Position numbers and translations under genes: made by a program. A DNA stretch of 64,000 nucleotides from an uncultured Erysipelotrichaceae bacterium (lineage in GTDB: Bacteria; Bacillota_I; Bacilli_A; Erysipelotrichales; Coprobacillaceae): NCBI GenBank assembly GCA_910588075.1, contig CAJUOS010000001.1:89586-153585 (forward strand), read 5' to 3'. Shown here piece after piece: positions 28,091-37,916 of the stretch (its first letter is position 1; each line of letters starts with the position of its first letter). The notes under the pieces were generated by a model. It had not been told where the DNA came from, did no database searches, and saw only the letters and a list, made by a program, of their open reading frames with translations.

Positions 28091-29920
28091 CTATTTGATT
28101 GTTAATCCATTAGAATCAACTTCTATAATAAATGGATCAATATTTATTCTTTCTTCTACAACTGCTTCTTTTATATGTAATTGTTTATTGGAAATCCAAG
28201 CTATCTCTGTATCATTTTCCTTAAAAGCTAACTTAGACTGTGATAATTCTGTCTTAAAATCTGAATCATTTGAACCAAGAGATAAAATACCATTTTCAAA
28301 TCTCATGTATTGCATGATTTCTTCTTTTGTAAAATAGCCATTAAGTGTTTCTGAAATAACTGTATTTAATACAATTGAAAATGACTTTTCATCTAACATC
28401 ATACTAGCCAATTGCTTAATTTCTTCAACAAGAGAATTTATACTATTATCAATATCTTCAGGCGCTGGAGAATAATCTGTTGCTATTTCTCCTTTATTTA
28501 ATTTTGGGAAACTATCTTTTGGATATGATATCTTCATAAATGACACATTTTCTGGTATAGTTAAACGAACTAAATCTTCATTTTTAATATGCCATTCTAC
28601 AAAAAACTTTTCATCATCATAAAAAGCATACCTAAAACAAGTGTCATTTGGTTCCTGGATATCATCTATTATTTGCGAATCTTCTGGTGTTAATAATTCT
28701 GATGTTCTCTTCGTTAAAGCATATGCGTCATAAGAATATACTTCTATAAAATCAGAAATACAATGATTATCAAATTTTTGTGCCTCTCCATTCTTACCAA
28801 CTATATACCCTTCTGTTTCATTTGTTCTTATAATGAGATTTCTTTCACTTAGATTCTCGATCCTACTCTCTACACTTTCTACAGATGCAAAAACATTATC
28901 TAAAGAAACTTCCAACTCACTTTGTCTTCCAGAAATCCCCTCTTGTTCTTTAGCTATAATTTCTATTTTTGCATTACTTTGATCAACTGTTGTCTGTATT
29001 CTTTTTATTCTTTTCAATGGATCTTCTTTAACGATTACACTATCAGCGTTTTTGATTGTTATATCTCCTGCTAATTCCAAAGAATCCCTAGCCTCACCAC
29101 CATATACTGTCCTCTTAATGGAGAGTGGCATAATGACTATATCATCATAAGAAACTAAGTCTGTAAGCTCTAATCTATCTATCTTGCACTTGAATTTTTT
29201 AAATGAATAAAATGAAAGACCATGATACATCTTATATATACGTTCAACATCTGACTGTTCAATATATGAATTATTAAAGCTGATATATAACGTCTTTCCT
29301 GTTTCATCTCCAGCAGACAATGGAATAATAAGTCCATCATCATAACATACTCTTGTGAATGTGAGAAGTTCGTTTAATTCATAATCACTGCAAAAGTCTG
29401 TGATATGTGTTGATGTGGCAAGACTCTTGAATACAATTCTATCATCCTCAACAAAAGCATTCTTACCATCACATTCTGCTATAAATCCAATGTAGTTTCT
29501 TATGATCATTGTATTGTCATACCAATCAACAGTTTTATTTAAAAGTTCTTCTGATAAACTTGTCTTATCTATAGAAATATTCATAAGTTTAGACATTTCA
29601 TCAAGTTGTGTTGATACTGTTGTGGGATATTCAATTTTTGTATCATATACAATATTTGAGAGAATCATATAATCATACAATGTCACTGAAATATTTTTAG
29701 TCCATTTTTCAGGTTTCTCATATACAATATAAGTTTTGTTTCCAATAATAAAAGGATAATCTAACATTCCTTCAAGTTGATTATCCTTATTTTTTATTTT
29801 GAGTTTAATTTGTCTGGATACAGCACTTCCTATAATCATGTTTTCATTCATCTCATCATATGATTCAAAAGATATGACCAAGTCTGTTATATCAATACCA
29901 TTAACTATCACATTTTCCAT
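28091..29920 (-). CDS. Tail-associated hub/endopeptidase-type tail protein
   Basis: 609 residues. The N-terminal 300 residues resemble the baseplate hub (Prophage_tail/gp18 type) that follows the distal tail protein; a coiled coil near 300-350 and a C-terminal region probably link to the fibre. No peptidase catalytic residues are evident, so the enzymatic name is avoided. Order after the tape measure and DUF6711 genes fits a tail tip function. Confidence 0.72.
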   Translation of the reverse strand: MENVIVNGIDITDLVISFESYDEMNENMIIGSAVSRQIKLKIKNKDNQLEGMLDYPFIIGNKTYIVYEKPEKWTKNISVTLYDYMILSNIVYDTKIEYPTTVSTQLDEMSKLMNISIDKTSLSEELLNKTVDWYDNTMIIRNYIGFIAECDGKNAFVEDDRIVFKSLATSTHITDFCSDYELNELLTFTRVCYDDGLIIPLSAGDETGKTLYISFNNSYIEQSDVERIYKMYHGLSFYSFKKFKCKIDRLELTDLVSYDDIVIMPLSIKRTVYGGEARDSLELAGDITIKNADSVIVKEDPLKRIKRIQTTVDQSNAKIEIIAKEQEGISGRQSELEVSLDNVFASVESVESRIENLSERNLIIRTNETEGYIVGKNGEAQKFDNHCISDFIEVYSYDAYALTKRTSELLTPEDSQIIDDIQEPNDTCFRYAFYDDEKFFVEWHIKNEDLVRLTIPENVSFMKISYPKDSFPKLNKGEIATDYSPAPEDIDNSINSLVEEIKQLASMMLDEKSFSIVLNTVISETLNGYFTKEEIMQYMRFENGILSLGSNDSDFKTELSQSKLAFKENDTEIAWISNKQLHIKEAVVEERINIDPFIIEVDSNGLTIK

Positions 29921-29921
29921 G

Positions 29922-30287
29922 TTATACCTCCGTAAGATTAAACTTCAATCCTTTTATCCAAACACCATTATTACATATCATTTGCATACTTTTTGGTCCT
30001 GCATACATTTTTTTAATCATTCTCTTATTGTTCTTTATGTCAAACAACTCAACATTAAATGTTTCAGGAGCTATCGCTTTAAGTATTTTTGATACTGTAT
30101 CCACATCATCAATACTATATGCAAGAGAAAGTTTAAAAACATCAGAACGTATTCTATTTCTATCAAGAATACCTCTCTTTACATCTCTCTCACTGTCTGC
30201 ATCTAAATCTTCTAAACTGTAATCTATGCTGATTGGAGCAGGAAGAACGGTTGTATTAATTTTTATTTTCACATCTTCATAATTCAT
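29922..30287 (-). CDS. DUF6711-like tail protein
   Basis: 121 residues, mostly beta, KINTTVLPAPISIDYSLEDLDADSERD near the N-terminus. It lies between tape measure and hub genes, where distal-tail or tail-tip adaptor proteins sit. The family match is by general resemblance. Confidence 0.65.
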   Translation of the reverse strand: MNYEDVKIKINTTVLPAPISIDYSLEDLDADSERDVKRGILDRNRIRSDVFKLSLAYSIDDVDTVSKILKAIAPETFNVELFDIKNNKRMIKKMYAGPKSMQMICNNGVWIKGLKFNLTEV

Positions 30288-30297
30288 TCTATCCCTC

Positions 30298-32937
30298 CTA
30301 ACCAGTAATCAATTTTCCAGTTCTTAATGCTCTTTCTTTATCTCTCCTTCTGCTATCTTCGTTAAGGCTATCCCCGTCTACTATAAGATGAAGATTATGA
30401 ATAGCTTCTAAAATTTCGTAAAGAATAGACACTAAAACCTGTATATCCTTGTTGTCTGCATTTTGACCACCATATGTTCTTAAAGCATTCATCATAATTT
30501 CAAACATTTTATTCTCTGGAGTAACAATTTCACCATAACGTTTATTATCACCAATCATAGCTAATTGTGGAGTATTTGCTTTCACATATCCACCTTGTGC
30601 AAGATGAGGGATTTTACCAATATTAAATCCTTTACCACCTACCACAGGAACCCAATCTGGTATCTTTATTTTATTCAAACCACCAGTAAAAGCATTGATA
30701 CCATCAATAATAGCATTTATTGGGGATTTAAATATATTAGCAATACCTTTAACAATACTACTAAATATATTTTTTATTCCTTGCCATGCTTTTTTCCAAT
30801 CACCTGTGAATACTCCCGTTAAGAAAGTAATTATTCCCTTAAAGATTCCTTTGATTGTTCCCCATATAGCTTTTATAGTACCCATAACTGTATTCAAAGG
30901 AACACCAAACTTACCTATGATTTTTGTCCAATCAGTATTAAATACATTTTTCAAAAAGTTTCTAAATCCCTCAAAAATTGTTTTGATCCCTGACCATGCC
31001 TTATCCATATCCATTGTAAAGATTCCAACAAAAAAATCTATTAATCCTTTGAATATTTTTTTGACATCAGGAATTAATTTATTAATTAAATCTCCCCAAT
31101 TTTCAAATGTACTTGTAAAAGTCCCAACAACAAAATCTACAAGAGGTGATAAGCAATTATCCCATAACCAATTTAATGCATCAAAGAGTTGTTCTATAAT
31201 AGGCTTCCATCCTTGCCAAATATCAATAACACCTTGTAATGCAATAGCAAGTATATCAACTAAGAAATTAGCTATGGGTGTAAGAACATTATTCCAAAAT
31301 GATAATGCTATTGTTGCTACTGCTTCTACTGCTTTTACAAACACTTTAGAGATAAATGTCGCAAGTGGAACAATAACTGTTGTAAATACATCAGAAAGAA
31401 AAGTGAATAGAGGAACAAGTAAATTGTTATAAATATTAGATAATATACCAAATAAATTAGAAACAGCTTCATTAACTAGATTTCTAAAACCATCACTTGT
31501 TTGATATAAATATAAAAGTGCAGCTGTTATAGCTGCTACACCAGCTACTATAGCTAAAACTGGGGTACTGACTCCTAAAAGCATTTGAATAGTTTGTCCT
31601 ATCCCTAATTGCCAATTACTGAACATGGTAACTAACTTTGATAATTGCACATATAATTCTAATCCAAATTGTATTCCCTTAAATGCGAGAAAACCTGCTA
31701 TAATACCACCTATCAAGGAAAGAATAACTGCTTTATTATTAGTTAAGAAACTAACAAAATCTTTCCATAACCCTTTCATTTTATTGATACCTGCTTCCAT
31801 TTTTGAAGTATCAATATCTAAAGCATCCCCTATACCATCTGACAACTTAAAATCATTACCTATACCAGAAGTTCCACTAACACCTCCAGTTCCCTTTGAC
31901 CCACTAAAAGCATTGTCAGAATCATTACTTGTTTTTAAATTTTTTATTTCATCAAAACTTGCTAATGCTCCCATTTCTTTAGCTGCTTTTTTTGCTGCTT
32001 TACCTGCACTCCCTACATTTTTTGTAAGGGATGAAGCACCTGTTGAAGCATTATCAATACTCTTGGAGACACTTCCAAGACTCGTATTGATTTTTTTACC
32101 TGTTAATAAAGAAGTAAATGCTACAAAATATTGTACAGCCTTATTTAACCTTACAATAATGTTATTAATCAATGATACAATTGGAGATAGAACATTGATT
32201 AATCCTTGCCCGATACTTGCTTTTAAACTTTGAAAATTAAGTGATAGTACCCTAACCTTATTTGCCCAAGAATCACTTGTTCTTGAAAAATCTCCTCCAG
32301 CCGCACTTAATTGCTCAGTTACAAACTTCATTCTTAACATGACTTTTTCTTGCTCTGTCATAGCTGATGTGGTCTTTCCAAATCCATTTGCCATTGCATA
32401 TTGATCTAAAGCATTTTGTGTCATAACAACACCTAAATCTTTTAATGTCTCTGTTTCTCCAGAAAATACAGATTTCAGTTTTGTATACGCTTCTGTTGGA
32501 TCAAGATTATAAAAAGAAGCTACATCACCAGCTAAACCTGTTAATGATGTAGCCATATCATATGAAGCACTTTCACTAAAGCCAAACGCTTTCGCCATGG
32601 CCCCATATGTTCCTGTCATTTGTTTTGCCATTGTCTCTGACAAACCAAACTGACTGATTGCATTCTTTGCAAAATTGTTGATTTGTCCATTCATGTTTGG
32701 AAAAGTGACATCAACAACATTTTGAACTTCCTCTAAATCACTTCCCAAATCTAAACAAGATTTACCAAAAGAGGCAATAGCAGCTATTGATAATGCTCCA
32801 CCTATCATTTTTCCTATACCACTAAACGACCTTGATAAAGTGTTGTTTGCATAATTACCTATAGAATTTATTTGACTGTTAAATCCCTTTGTGTTGAGAT
32901 TTAAATCAAGAAATAGATCTCCGATACTAACCCCCAT
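30298..32937 (-). CDS. Tail tape measure protein
   Basis: About 879 residues. Largely helical with Gly-, Ala- and Ser-rich stretches, several hydrophobic segments near the middle (about 410-480 and 520-620) and repeated KxxW-type motifs near the C-terminal half. ATG 32937 follows AGGTGA, overlapping the preceding stop by 11 bases. Its length sets tail length. Long open frames on the opposite strand here are shadows. Confidence 0.92.
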   Translation of the reverse strand: MGVSIGDLFLDLNLNTKGFNSQINSIGNYANNTLSRSFSGIGKMIGGALSIAAIASFGKSCLDLGSDLEEVQNVVDVTFPNMNGQINNFAKNAISQFGLSETMAKQMTGTYGAMAKAFGFSESASYDMATSLTGLAGDVASFYNLDPTEAYTKLKSVFSGETETLKDLGVVMTQNALDQYAMANGFGKTTSAMTEQEKVMLRMKFVTEQLSAAGGDFSRTSDSWANKVRVLSLNFQSLKASIGQGLINVLSPIVSLINNIIVRLNKAVQYFVAFTSLLTGKKINTSLGSVSKSIDNASTGASSLTKNVGSAGKAAKKAAKEMGALASFDEIKNLKTSNDSDNAFSGSKGTGGVSGTSGIGNDFKLSDGIGDALDIDTSKMEAGINKMKGLWKDFVSFLTNNKAVILSLIGGIIAGFLAFKGIQFGLELYVQLSKLVTMFSNWQLGIGQTIQMLLGVSTPVLAIVAGVAAITAALLYLYQTSDGFRNLVNEAVSNLFGILSNIYNNLLVPLFTFLSDVFTTVIVPLATFISKVFVKAVEAVATIALSFWNNVLTPIANFLVDILAIALQGVIDIWQGWKPIIEQLFDALNWLWDNCLSPLVDFVVGTFTSTFENWGDLINKLIPDVKKIFKGLIDFFVGIFTMDMDKAWSGIKTIFEGFRNFLKNVFNTDWTKIIGKFGVPLNTVMGTIKAIWGTIKGIFKGIITFLTGVFTGDWKKAWQGIKNIFSSIVKGIANIFKSPINAIIDGINAFTGGLNKIKIPDWVPVVGGKGFNIGKIPHLAQGGYVKANTPQLAMIGDNKRYGEIVTPENKMFEIMMNALRTYGGQNADNKDIQVLVSILYEILEAIHNLHLIVDGDSLNEDSRRRDKERALRTGKLITG

Positions 32938-33322
32938 TGATTTCACCTGCCTTTGCTAGACTTGCAAACATTTTCTCAAACATCTGCATATCCTGTTTGT
33001 ATTGATCCATATTAACAATCTTCTTGGCTTTTCTTCTTTGCCAATCGTTTCTTATTTTTCTTTGTTGTGGAGTGAAATTTTTAAGAATGTTTTTATCTGT
33101 CTCACTTCTTATGGAAACTATATTTCCTAATGGTGTATCTGATTTCAATCCACTAAGCAGTGTACAGAATTCATCCCATGACATATCATTTTCTCTCCTC
33201 AATCTAATTCCATACTGCTGAGCAAAAGAACTTTCTATAAGAAACCAATCATCAAAGATATCATAAAATGGATCATCTTCCTTTTTATTGGGTGTTACGA
33301 AACTGTTTCTCCATTTCCTCAA
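32927..33322 (-). CDS. Gp15-like tail assembly chaperone, downstream frame
   Basis: 131 residues matching phage Gp15 (FYDIFDDWFLIESSFAQQYGIRL, DMSWDEFCTLLSGL). The only start in frame is TTG 33320-33322 inside the previous gene, without a ribosome site, so it is probably made by +1 frameshifting from the upstream frame, at TTTC 33299-33302, as a G-GT pair. It assists tape measure assembly. Confidence 0.75.
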   Translation of the reverse strand: MRKWRNSFVTPNKKEDDPFYDIFDDWFLIESSFAQQYGIRLRRENDMSWDEFCTLLSGLKSDTPLGNIVSIRSETDKNILKNFTPQQRKIRNDWQRRKAKKIVNMDQYKQDMQMFEKMFASLAKAGEINGG

Positions 33323-33608
33323 ATGACTTAGAAGAAATAGCAGCCATCATTCCAATAAAGATATTTTGATAAGCTGTCATTGATAAATTCATTTTTTCAA
33401 TTTTATCTGCTGCCTCTTTACCTAGTGCTATTTCTAATGCTTTTGCCATAGAATCTAAACTATCATCCTTATTGACAAGTTCTTGAATTCTTAAAACAGT
33501 GTTTTTTGAATCATCAACTTTAAATACATTTTCATCTCCTGTTCCCACTTTCAAAAACTTAGGAACATCTTCCAAATGTTGAGAAATATTAACTGTAAAT
33601 GGTTTCAT
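33285..33608 (-). CDS. Tail assembly chaperone, upstream frame
   Basis: 107 residues, short and helical, FMG-type position between major tail and tape measure genes. TAA 33285-33287 follows a heptamer region containing TTTC. The pair with the Gp15-like frame is the usual tail chaperone arrangement. Confidence 0.75.
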   Translation of the reverse strand: MKPFTVNISQHLEDVPKFLKVGTGDENVFKVDDSKNTVLRIQELVNKDDSLDSMAKALEIALGKEAADKIEKMNLSMTAYQNIFIGMMAAISSKSFEEMEKQFRNTQ

Positions 33609-33667
33609 TTTTATATACCAAAAAGAGGAGTCTTTGCTCCTCTATCCTTTCTTTTATTTTTTTATTT

Positions 33668-34114
33668 TTAAGCTGCTGGTGTAAATGTTGGTTTTCCATT
33701 AGACATGACACTGAATTCAAGTGCTCCAACATTTGTAGAATCTCCACCACCCACATTTGTTACATTGACAATACAATTAAATGTAACCTTTGCTCCTGAT
33801 GGAAATTCCCATTCAAAGACTGTTTCAACACTTTGACCAGTCTTAAATACAAGATTAGCAACATAATCATTTCCTTCATCTCCAACATTTCTTTTACCAG
33901 ATAAGTCTATAGAAAATCCTTTTCCTGTCATTAATCTACGGATCCATCCTTCTGTATCCATTGGAGTCCACTCTTCAACACCATTGTCAAATGATGGCGA
34001 AAAAGTTTCAAGATCTGCAATCATTTTCATACCAGTTTCTTTATTTGAAGATAATCCTTCAGTTCCAATTTTAAATTTGTTGTTAAATACTGGATAAACT
34101 CCTGTATAACTCAT
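33668..34114 (-). CDS. Major tail tube protein
   Basis: 148 residues, beta-rich, GKNFSIDLSGKR-type segment and ESVFEWEFPSGAKVTFNC. It lies directly after the tail terminator gene and before the chaperone pair. About 60 T-rich bases follow, with a small hairpin (AGGAGC...GCTCCT, 33627-33644). Confidence 0.85.
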   Translation of the reverse strand: MSYTGVYPVFNNKFKIGTEGLSSNKETGMKMIADLETFSPSFDNGVEEWTPMDTEGWIRRLMTGKGFSIDLSGKRNVGDEGNDYVANLVFKTGQSVETVFEWEFPSGAKVTFNCIVNVTNVGGGDSTNVGALEFSVMSNGKPTFTPAA

Positions 34115-34117
34115 AAA

Positions 34118-34528
34118 CTAATCCTCCTTTTCTCTTTTATAATAAATTTCAAACTCTATAACATATTCACAAATACCTTTATCATCTCTACCTACATCTA
34201 TAGCTTCATTGTTAAGCATTCCAATGAAATATACTTTATGCTCTCCTATTTTTTTTGGTTTACTGTTCATAATATCCTCAAATAATTGGTTTGCAACTTC
34301 TTCAGTTTCATCACTTGCATAATTATAATGTACAAGAAGACTGATTTTTTTGGCATTATATGAACTATTTTCAATCCCACCTATGGCCATAATAAGACGA
34401 TTATCTCTTTTTAAGTTATAAACACCTAAGGACTTGTCCTTTTTCTTATCAAGAAATCCTATGTAGTAGTGATCAAATTTGATTTCTAAAGTTTTTAACC
34501 AGTTATTCACATCTTTTAAATGAATCAT
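34118..34528 (-). CDS. Minor capsid protein 3 / tail terminator
   Basis: 136 residues of the Minor_capsid_3 (A118 gp11) type, located as the last of the three connector genes. Expected to close the tail or neck. Overlaps nothing; three-base gap to the tail tube gene. Confidence 0.72.
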   Translation of the reverse strand: MIHLKDVNNWLKTLEIKFDHYYIGFLDKKKDKSLGVYNLKRDNRLIMAIGGIENSSYNAKKISLLVHYNYASDETEEVANQLFEDIMNSKPKKIGEHKVYFIGMLNNEAIDVGRDDKGICEYVIEFEIYYKREKED

Positions 34529-34945
34529 TTAAAATCCTCCTATTTTTTTTAGAAAATATTCATAAGCAGTTTTAACTTCTTTAGCATACTTTCCTTTTTC
34601 GCTCCAGTCTTCAAGCCACTTTCCTTTTGCGTTTGGATTATCTACTTTTCTGAAATTATATTCAGGATGAAAATATAATCTTCTTGCATACGAAGTGTTA
34701 AAGTTTATAGAAACCTTACCTTGAGAAGCTTGTTTTTTATTGACATAGCCACTCTCTTGTAATGTTCCACCTTGATGAGTTTTTCCACCATGCTCGAATG
34801 AATCTCCAAAAGGTACAACTTGTTTTTCAATAATCTCTCCAAGAACATAGTCACCAGTCATTTCCAAAGCTGTTGCTGCTGCTTTTGTGATTTTATTTAT
34901 GGCACTTTGATTCAGTACCACTCTAGAATTAATAGATTTCATCAT
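34529..34945 (-). CDS. Minor capsid protein 2 (HK97 gp10-like)
   Basis: 138 residues with GGKTHQGGTLQESGYV and YARRLYFHPEYNFRK, characteristic of Minor_capsid_2 head-tail joining proteins. Overlaps the preceding stop by four bases (ATGA). Confidence 0.8.
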   Translation of the reverse strand: MMKSINSRVVLNQSAINKITKAAATALEMTGDYVLGEIIEKQVVPFGDSFEHGGKTHQGGTLQESGYVNKKQASQGKVSINFNTSYARRLYFHPEYNFRKVDNPNAKGKWLEDWSEKGKYAKEVKTAYEYFLKKIGGF

Positions 34946-35283
34946 CTAAGCTCCAATTGGATATAATTGACTGTTCCATCAGGATTACGTGCTTTTGTCC
35001 CTAGAACAAGCTCTCTGTCCATTCCTAGAACATGTACCATTCCTTTAGGAATAACATTCATATCTGGAACTATGTCTTCAGGTATTAAACATATCCCTGT
35101 GATTTCTACAAGAACTTTATCAGAGGTCCATACTCTTTTGGCTTTATCCTGGTAATTACATTTTCCTTTCCACTCCAGCAATGTTTTAGGTGTTCCATTC
35201 TCATTGAGTTCTTCACTTTCTATAATCACTTTTATATCAGTATTACAAAATTGTGGAAGAATAAGCTGTGGCCATCTAGTCAT
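34942..35283 (-). CDS. Minor capsid protein 1 (head-tail stopper)
   Basis: 113 residues from ATG 35283 (MTRWPQLILPQF); the longer frame lies inside the connector gene. Matches Minor_capsid_1 of A118. Overlaps the preceding gene by eight bases. Confidence 0.75.
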   Translation of the reverse strand: MTRWPQLILPQFCNTDIKVIIESEELNENGTPKTLLEWKGKCNYQDKAKRVWTSDKVLVEITGICLIPEDIVPDMNVIPKGMVHVLGMDRELVLGTKARNPDGTVNYIQLELR

Positions 35284-35674
35284 AATAAAGACTCCTGCAA
35301 CATAAACCTGTTGAACAAAGCCTCTCATAAAGGCTTCTGTCAATAGCTACACCATTTTCAACATAGATATTCCAGCTATTACCAAAGCTCATATTAACTC
35401 CATTGATTGCATAACTAGATAGATAGGTTTTTAACATAGTTTCATTTTCATAAAGAAAGGAAGCATGTTCACAACACACTTCCTTAATAACTTCTTTTTG
35501 ATAATCAGTTAAGTTATCAAATCCTTTATCAACTATTCTATTGTAAGTCAACACATCAATATCTCTTGATGCATTTTTAAGGTATCTGCTTAATTTTTCT
35601 TCATCAATATCAGTACCCTCATACTCTTTTGCATAATAGGTACTATCAGCATATGGCTGATACATAAGTATCAC
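35276..35674 (-). CDS. Head-tail connector protein
   Basis: 132 residues, helical (ADSTYYAKEYEGTDIDEEKLSRYLKNASRDIDVLTY), the pattern of gp6/gp15-like head-tail connectors; it follows the capsid gene and a small helical protein. Confidence 0.75.
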   Translation of the reverse strand: MILMYQPYADSTYYAKEYEGTDIDEEKLSRYLKNASRDIDVLTYNRIVDKGFDNLTDYQKEVIKEVCCEHASFLYENETMLKTYLSSYAINGVNMSFGNSWNIYVENGVAIDRSLYERLCSTGLCCRSLYYD

Positions 35675-36022
35675 CTACATTTCTTTTTCTGCTTCTAAGA
35701 TTTTTTCAAGAATGCCCTTTGCCGAAGTAGATGCTCCAACATCTACACCTCTAACTTCAGCATATCCTTTTAATAAATCCATAACATTATCAGCAGTTTG
35801 CTGTTTATGAGAATTTAACTCATCAATTTCTTTTTGTAACAAATCAATTTTTTTATCTTTCTCATTTAACTTTTTCAAATGTTCATTATATTTGATAGTT
35901 TTTAATGGTGTGTATTCAATTGGATTCCCATTGTCATCATAGATATCAAATCCTTGATCTAAATATGTTTGTTTAGATGCCTCATTGATATCATACACCT
36001 TGTTCTCTTTTCTTGCTTTCAT
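35675..36022 (-). CDS. Small coiled-coil head protein
   Basis: 115 residues with a central coiled coil (about 48-75) and a C-terminal helical region. It lies between the major capsid gene and the connector gene and may be a head fibre or internal structural protein. No family recognised. Confidence 0.55.
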   Translation of the reverse strand: MKARKENKVYDINEASKQTYLDQGFDIYDDNGNPIEYTPLKTIKYNEHLKKLNEKDKKIDLLQKEIDELNSHKQQTADNVMDLLKGYAEVRGVDVGASTSAKGILEKILEAEKEM

Positions 36023-36024
36023 TC

Positions 36025-36924
36025 TTATTCACCTGCTTCCACATTCATATAACATCCATATTTCAATAATTCATCTAAACCAAATGTACCATTGAAACGT
36101 CTATTTTGATATAAGTAATTATCAGCAGTTCTTGAATCACTACCAGGAGCAAACATATGAATGTATGAATATTTAACTCTTGATACTTGTGCTTCTGGAT
36201 CAACAATAATATAGTTAATTTGCTTACCAGTTGAATCAACTGCATATCCCTCTGTGAAGTTATAAGCAGTATGTAATCTTTCAGAAGGTACAGTCACGAT
36301 TTCATCAAAATCTTCCATTGTAGTGATACGTCTATCTAGAGCATTACCTTTTGATGCATCTAGAGTTCTTTGAATACCCTCAGCATTCTTTAACAACTTC
36401 TTATATGAAGATGTACAGTAGATGATACAACGTGAAATCGGAATACCTTTATCTTCTAATTTCTCTACAACACTATCAAAGTCTGCCAAAACATTAGCTG
36501 TTGTCAATGCAGTTGTAGAAATATTACCAGAAGCTACCCTATTAAGTTCAGAATACAATTTTGAGAATGTATAACAGTCTAATTCTGGAATAGCTTGACG
36601 TTGTTCAAAGTCTGCCTGAATATTCTGGATAGATAATATTAAGTTGGTTTCATCTACATCCATAGGATCAACATGGAACTCAATATCTCTATCATGGTCA
36701 AGAGTTTTTGTTTCAAATTCATTCTCATATGTTCCTGAATTAAATCCCAATGTTCCTCTTGAATGATCCTTATATCCACTTGTTTTCATTTTTGGTAAAC
36801 GAATGTCTTTTGTGTTAATAATCTTAATCCTTGGGTTTGAATTGAATAATTTTACTGATTTCAAATCAGTAGCATACAATGATAATAAATCATTGCTGAA
36901 TTGTGATACATAATTAATTGCCAT
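36025..36924 (-). CDS. Major capsid protein (HK97-like)
   Basis: 299 residues. Begins MAINYVSQFSNDLLSLY with long beta-rich body, FEQRQAIPELDCYTF and ILSIQNIQADF. It directly follows the scaffold gene and is of the A118-type capsid. No protease gene is seen, consistent with a scaffold-only head. Confidence 0.85.
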   Translation of the reverse strand: MAINYVSQFSNDLLSLYATDLKSVKLFNSNPRIKIINTKDIRLPKMKTSGYKDHSRGTLGFNSGTYENEFETKTLDHDRDIEFHVDPMDVDETNLILSIQNIQADFEQRQAIPELDCYTFSKLYSELNRVASGNISTTALTTANVLADFDSVVEKLEDKGIPISRCIIYCTSSYKKLLKNAEGIQRTLDASKGNALDRRITTMEDFDEIVTVPSERLHTAYNFTEGYAVDSTGKQINYIIVDPEAQVSRVKYSYIHMFAPGSDSRTADNYLYQNRRFNGTFGLDELLKYGCYMNVEAGE

Positions 36925-36942
36925 TTTTACTCACTCTCCTTT

Positions 36943-37593
36943 TTATTTTTTGCTAGGCAATACGATTCTTCCATCCTGAAAAGCTACAGTTCTTGCATCA
37001 GGAGTTTGTTGTTCATCACTTCCTGTGCTTCCAATCTGTTGAAAACCATTATTGTTTTGTTGAACACTTCCTTTAAAATCAGGAAATGCTTTAATAACTG
37101 CTTCCATTGCTTCCTTGACTTTATCTTCAAGGATATTTCCTTTTTCATCTGCCAAACCATTTCTATCAATCAGCTTAGCAAGGAAAGGAATCTTATCAGC
37201 TGATACTCCTTCAGCTGCTGCTAAAGTAGAAAGTTTACTGTCAATATTTGAATTCAAGATTTGAGCTTTCAATTTTTGATTTTCTAATTTCATGTTTTCT
37301 TGCTCTTGAATTGCATTTTGTTCAGCTGTTGCTTTTTGCTGCTTAAATGTGTTTACTGCTTGGTCAAGTTCTTCACCTGTCAATCCCTGCTGTTTAAGAT
37401 AACCTTTTAGTACATTGTCCGCAGTTTGAGATGTACGTTTATTGATAGCTTCTGACATCTTTTCATAATCAATTTGTGGTTGTTGTGCTTGTGTTTCAAC
37501 TTGTGCACCAGTTGTAGAAGTACCAGTTCCACCTGCTCCATCTCCACCATCAGCAGCGAATAATTGAATGTTTAATTTTAATAATTTAATCAT
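36943..37593 (-). CDS. Capsid scaffolding protein
   Basis: 216 residues, hydrophobic N-terminus (LKLNIQLFA) followed by a Gly/Gln-rich linker and a central coiled coil (about 60-120), the layout of phage scaffold (DUF4355-like) proteins. Begins with AGAAGGAGAT upstream. Confidence 0.8.
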   Translation of the reverse strand: MIKLLKLNIQLFAADGGDGAGGTGTSTTGAQVETQAQQPQIDYEKMSEAINKRTSQTADNVLKGYLKQQGLTGEELDQAVNTFKQQKATAEQNAIQEQENMKLENQKLKAQILNSNIDSKLSTLAAAEGVSADKIPFLAKLIDRNGLADEKGNILEDKVKEAMEAVIKAFPDFKGSVQQNNNGFQQIGSTGSDEQQTPDARTVAFQDGRIVLPSKK

Positions 37594-37691
37594 AGATGTT
37601 TATCTCCTTCTGTTTTAGGTGTGGCTCACCATAATCTCCAGATTAGTTTTATGTCTTATACTGCGATTGGACAAAAGAAAAAGAATGTTAT

Positions 37692-37853
37692 TTAAACATT
37701 CTTTGCTTCTTTATTTGGTTTAATTTCTTGGACAAAACCCTTGTTTATAAGATATTTTGCTCGTTTATCATTCATTTCGAGAACTTCATCTTTCTTGACA
37801 TACTTATCTAGTTCCCTATCAAAGTATTCATCAATGATACATTTGACTTTCAT
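37692..37853 (-). CDS. Small phage protein
   Basis: 53 residues from ATG 37853 (AAAGGAGT upstream). KCIIDEYFDRELDKYVKKDEVLEMNDKRAKYLINKGFVQEI is a compact beta-alpha domain common in head modules of Firmicutes phages; role unknown. Confidence 0.6.
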   Translation of the reverse strand: MKVKCIIDEYFDRELDKYVKKDEVLEMNDKRAKYLINKGFVQEIKPNKEAKNV

Positions 37854-37916
37854 AATATACTCCTTTCTGGTGGATCCATCACCAAAGCACCTCCTTTTGA
37901 GCAAAATAAAAACCGA

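Noticed and set aside
28095..28337. Plus-strand frame of 80 codons in the tail hub gene
   Set aside because: Shadow of the minus-strand coding region without start signals.
30695..32233. Long open frames on the plus strand (245 and 202 codons) inside the tape measure gene
   Set aside because: No ribosome sites, no domain, and they are antisense to a clear tape measure gene with a normal open frame.
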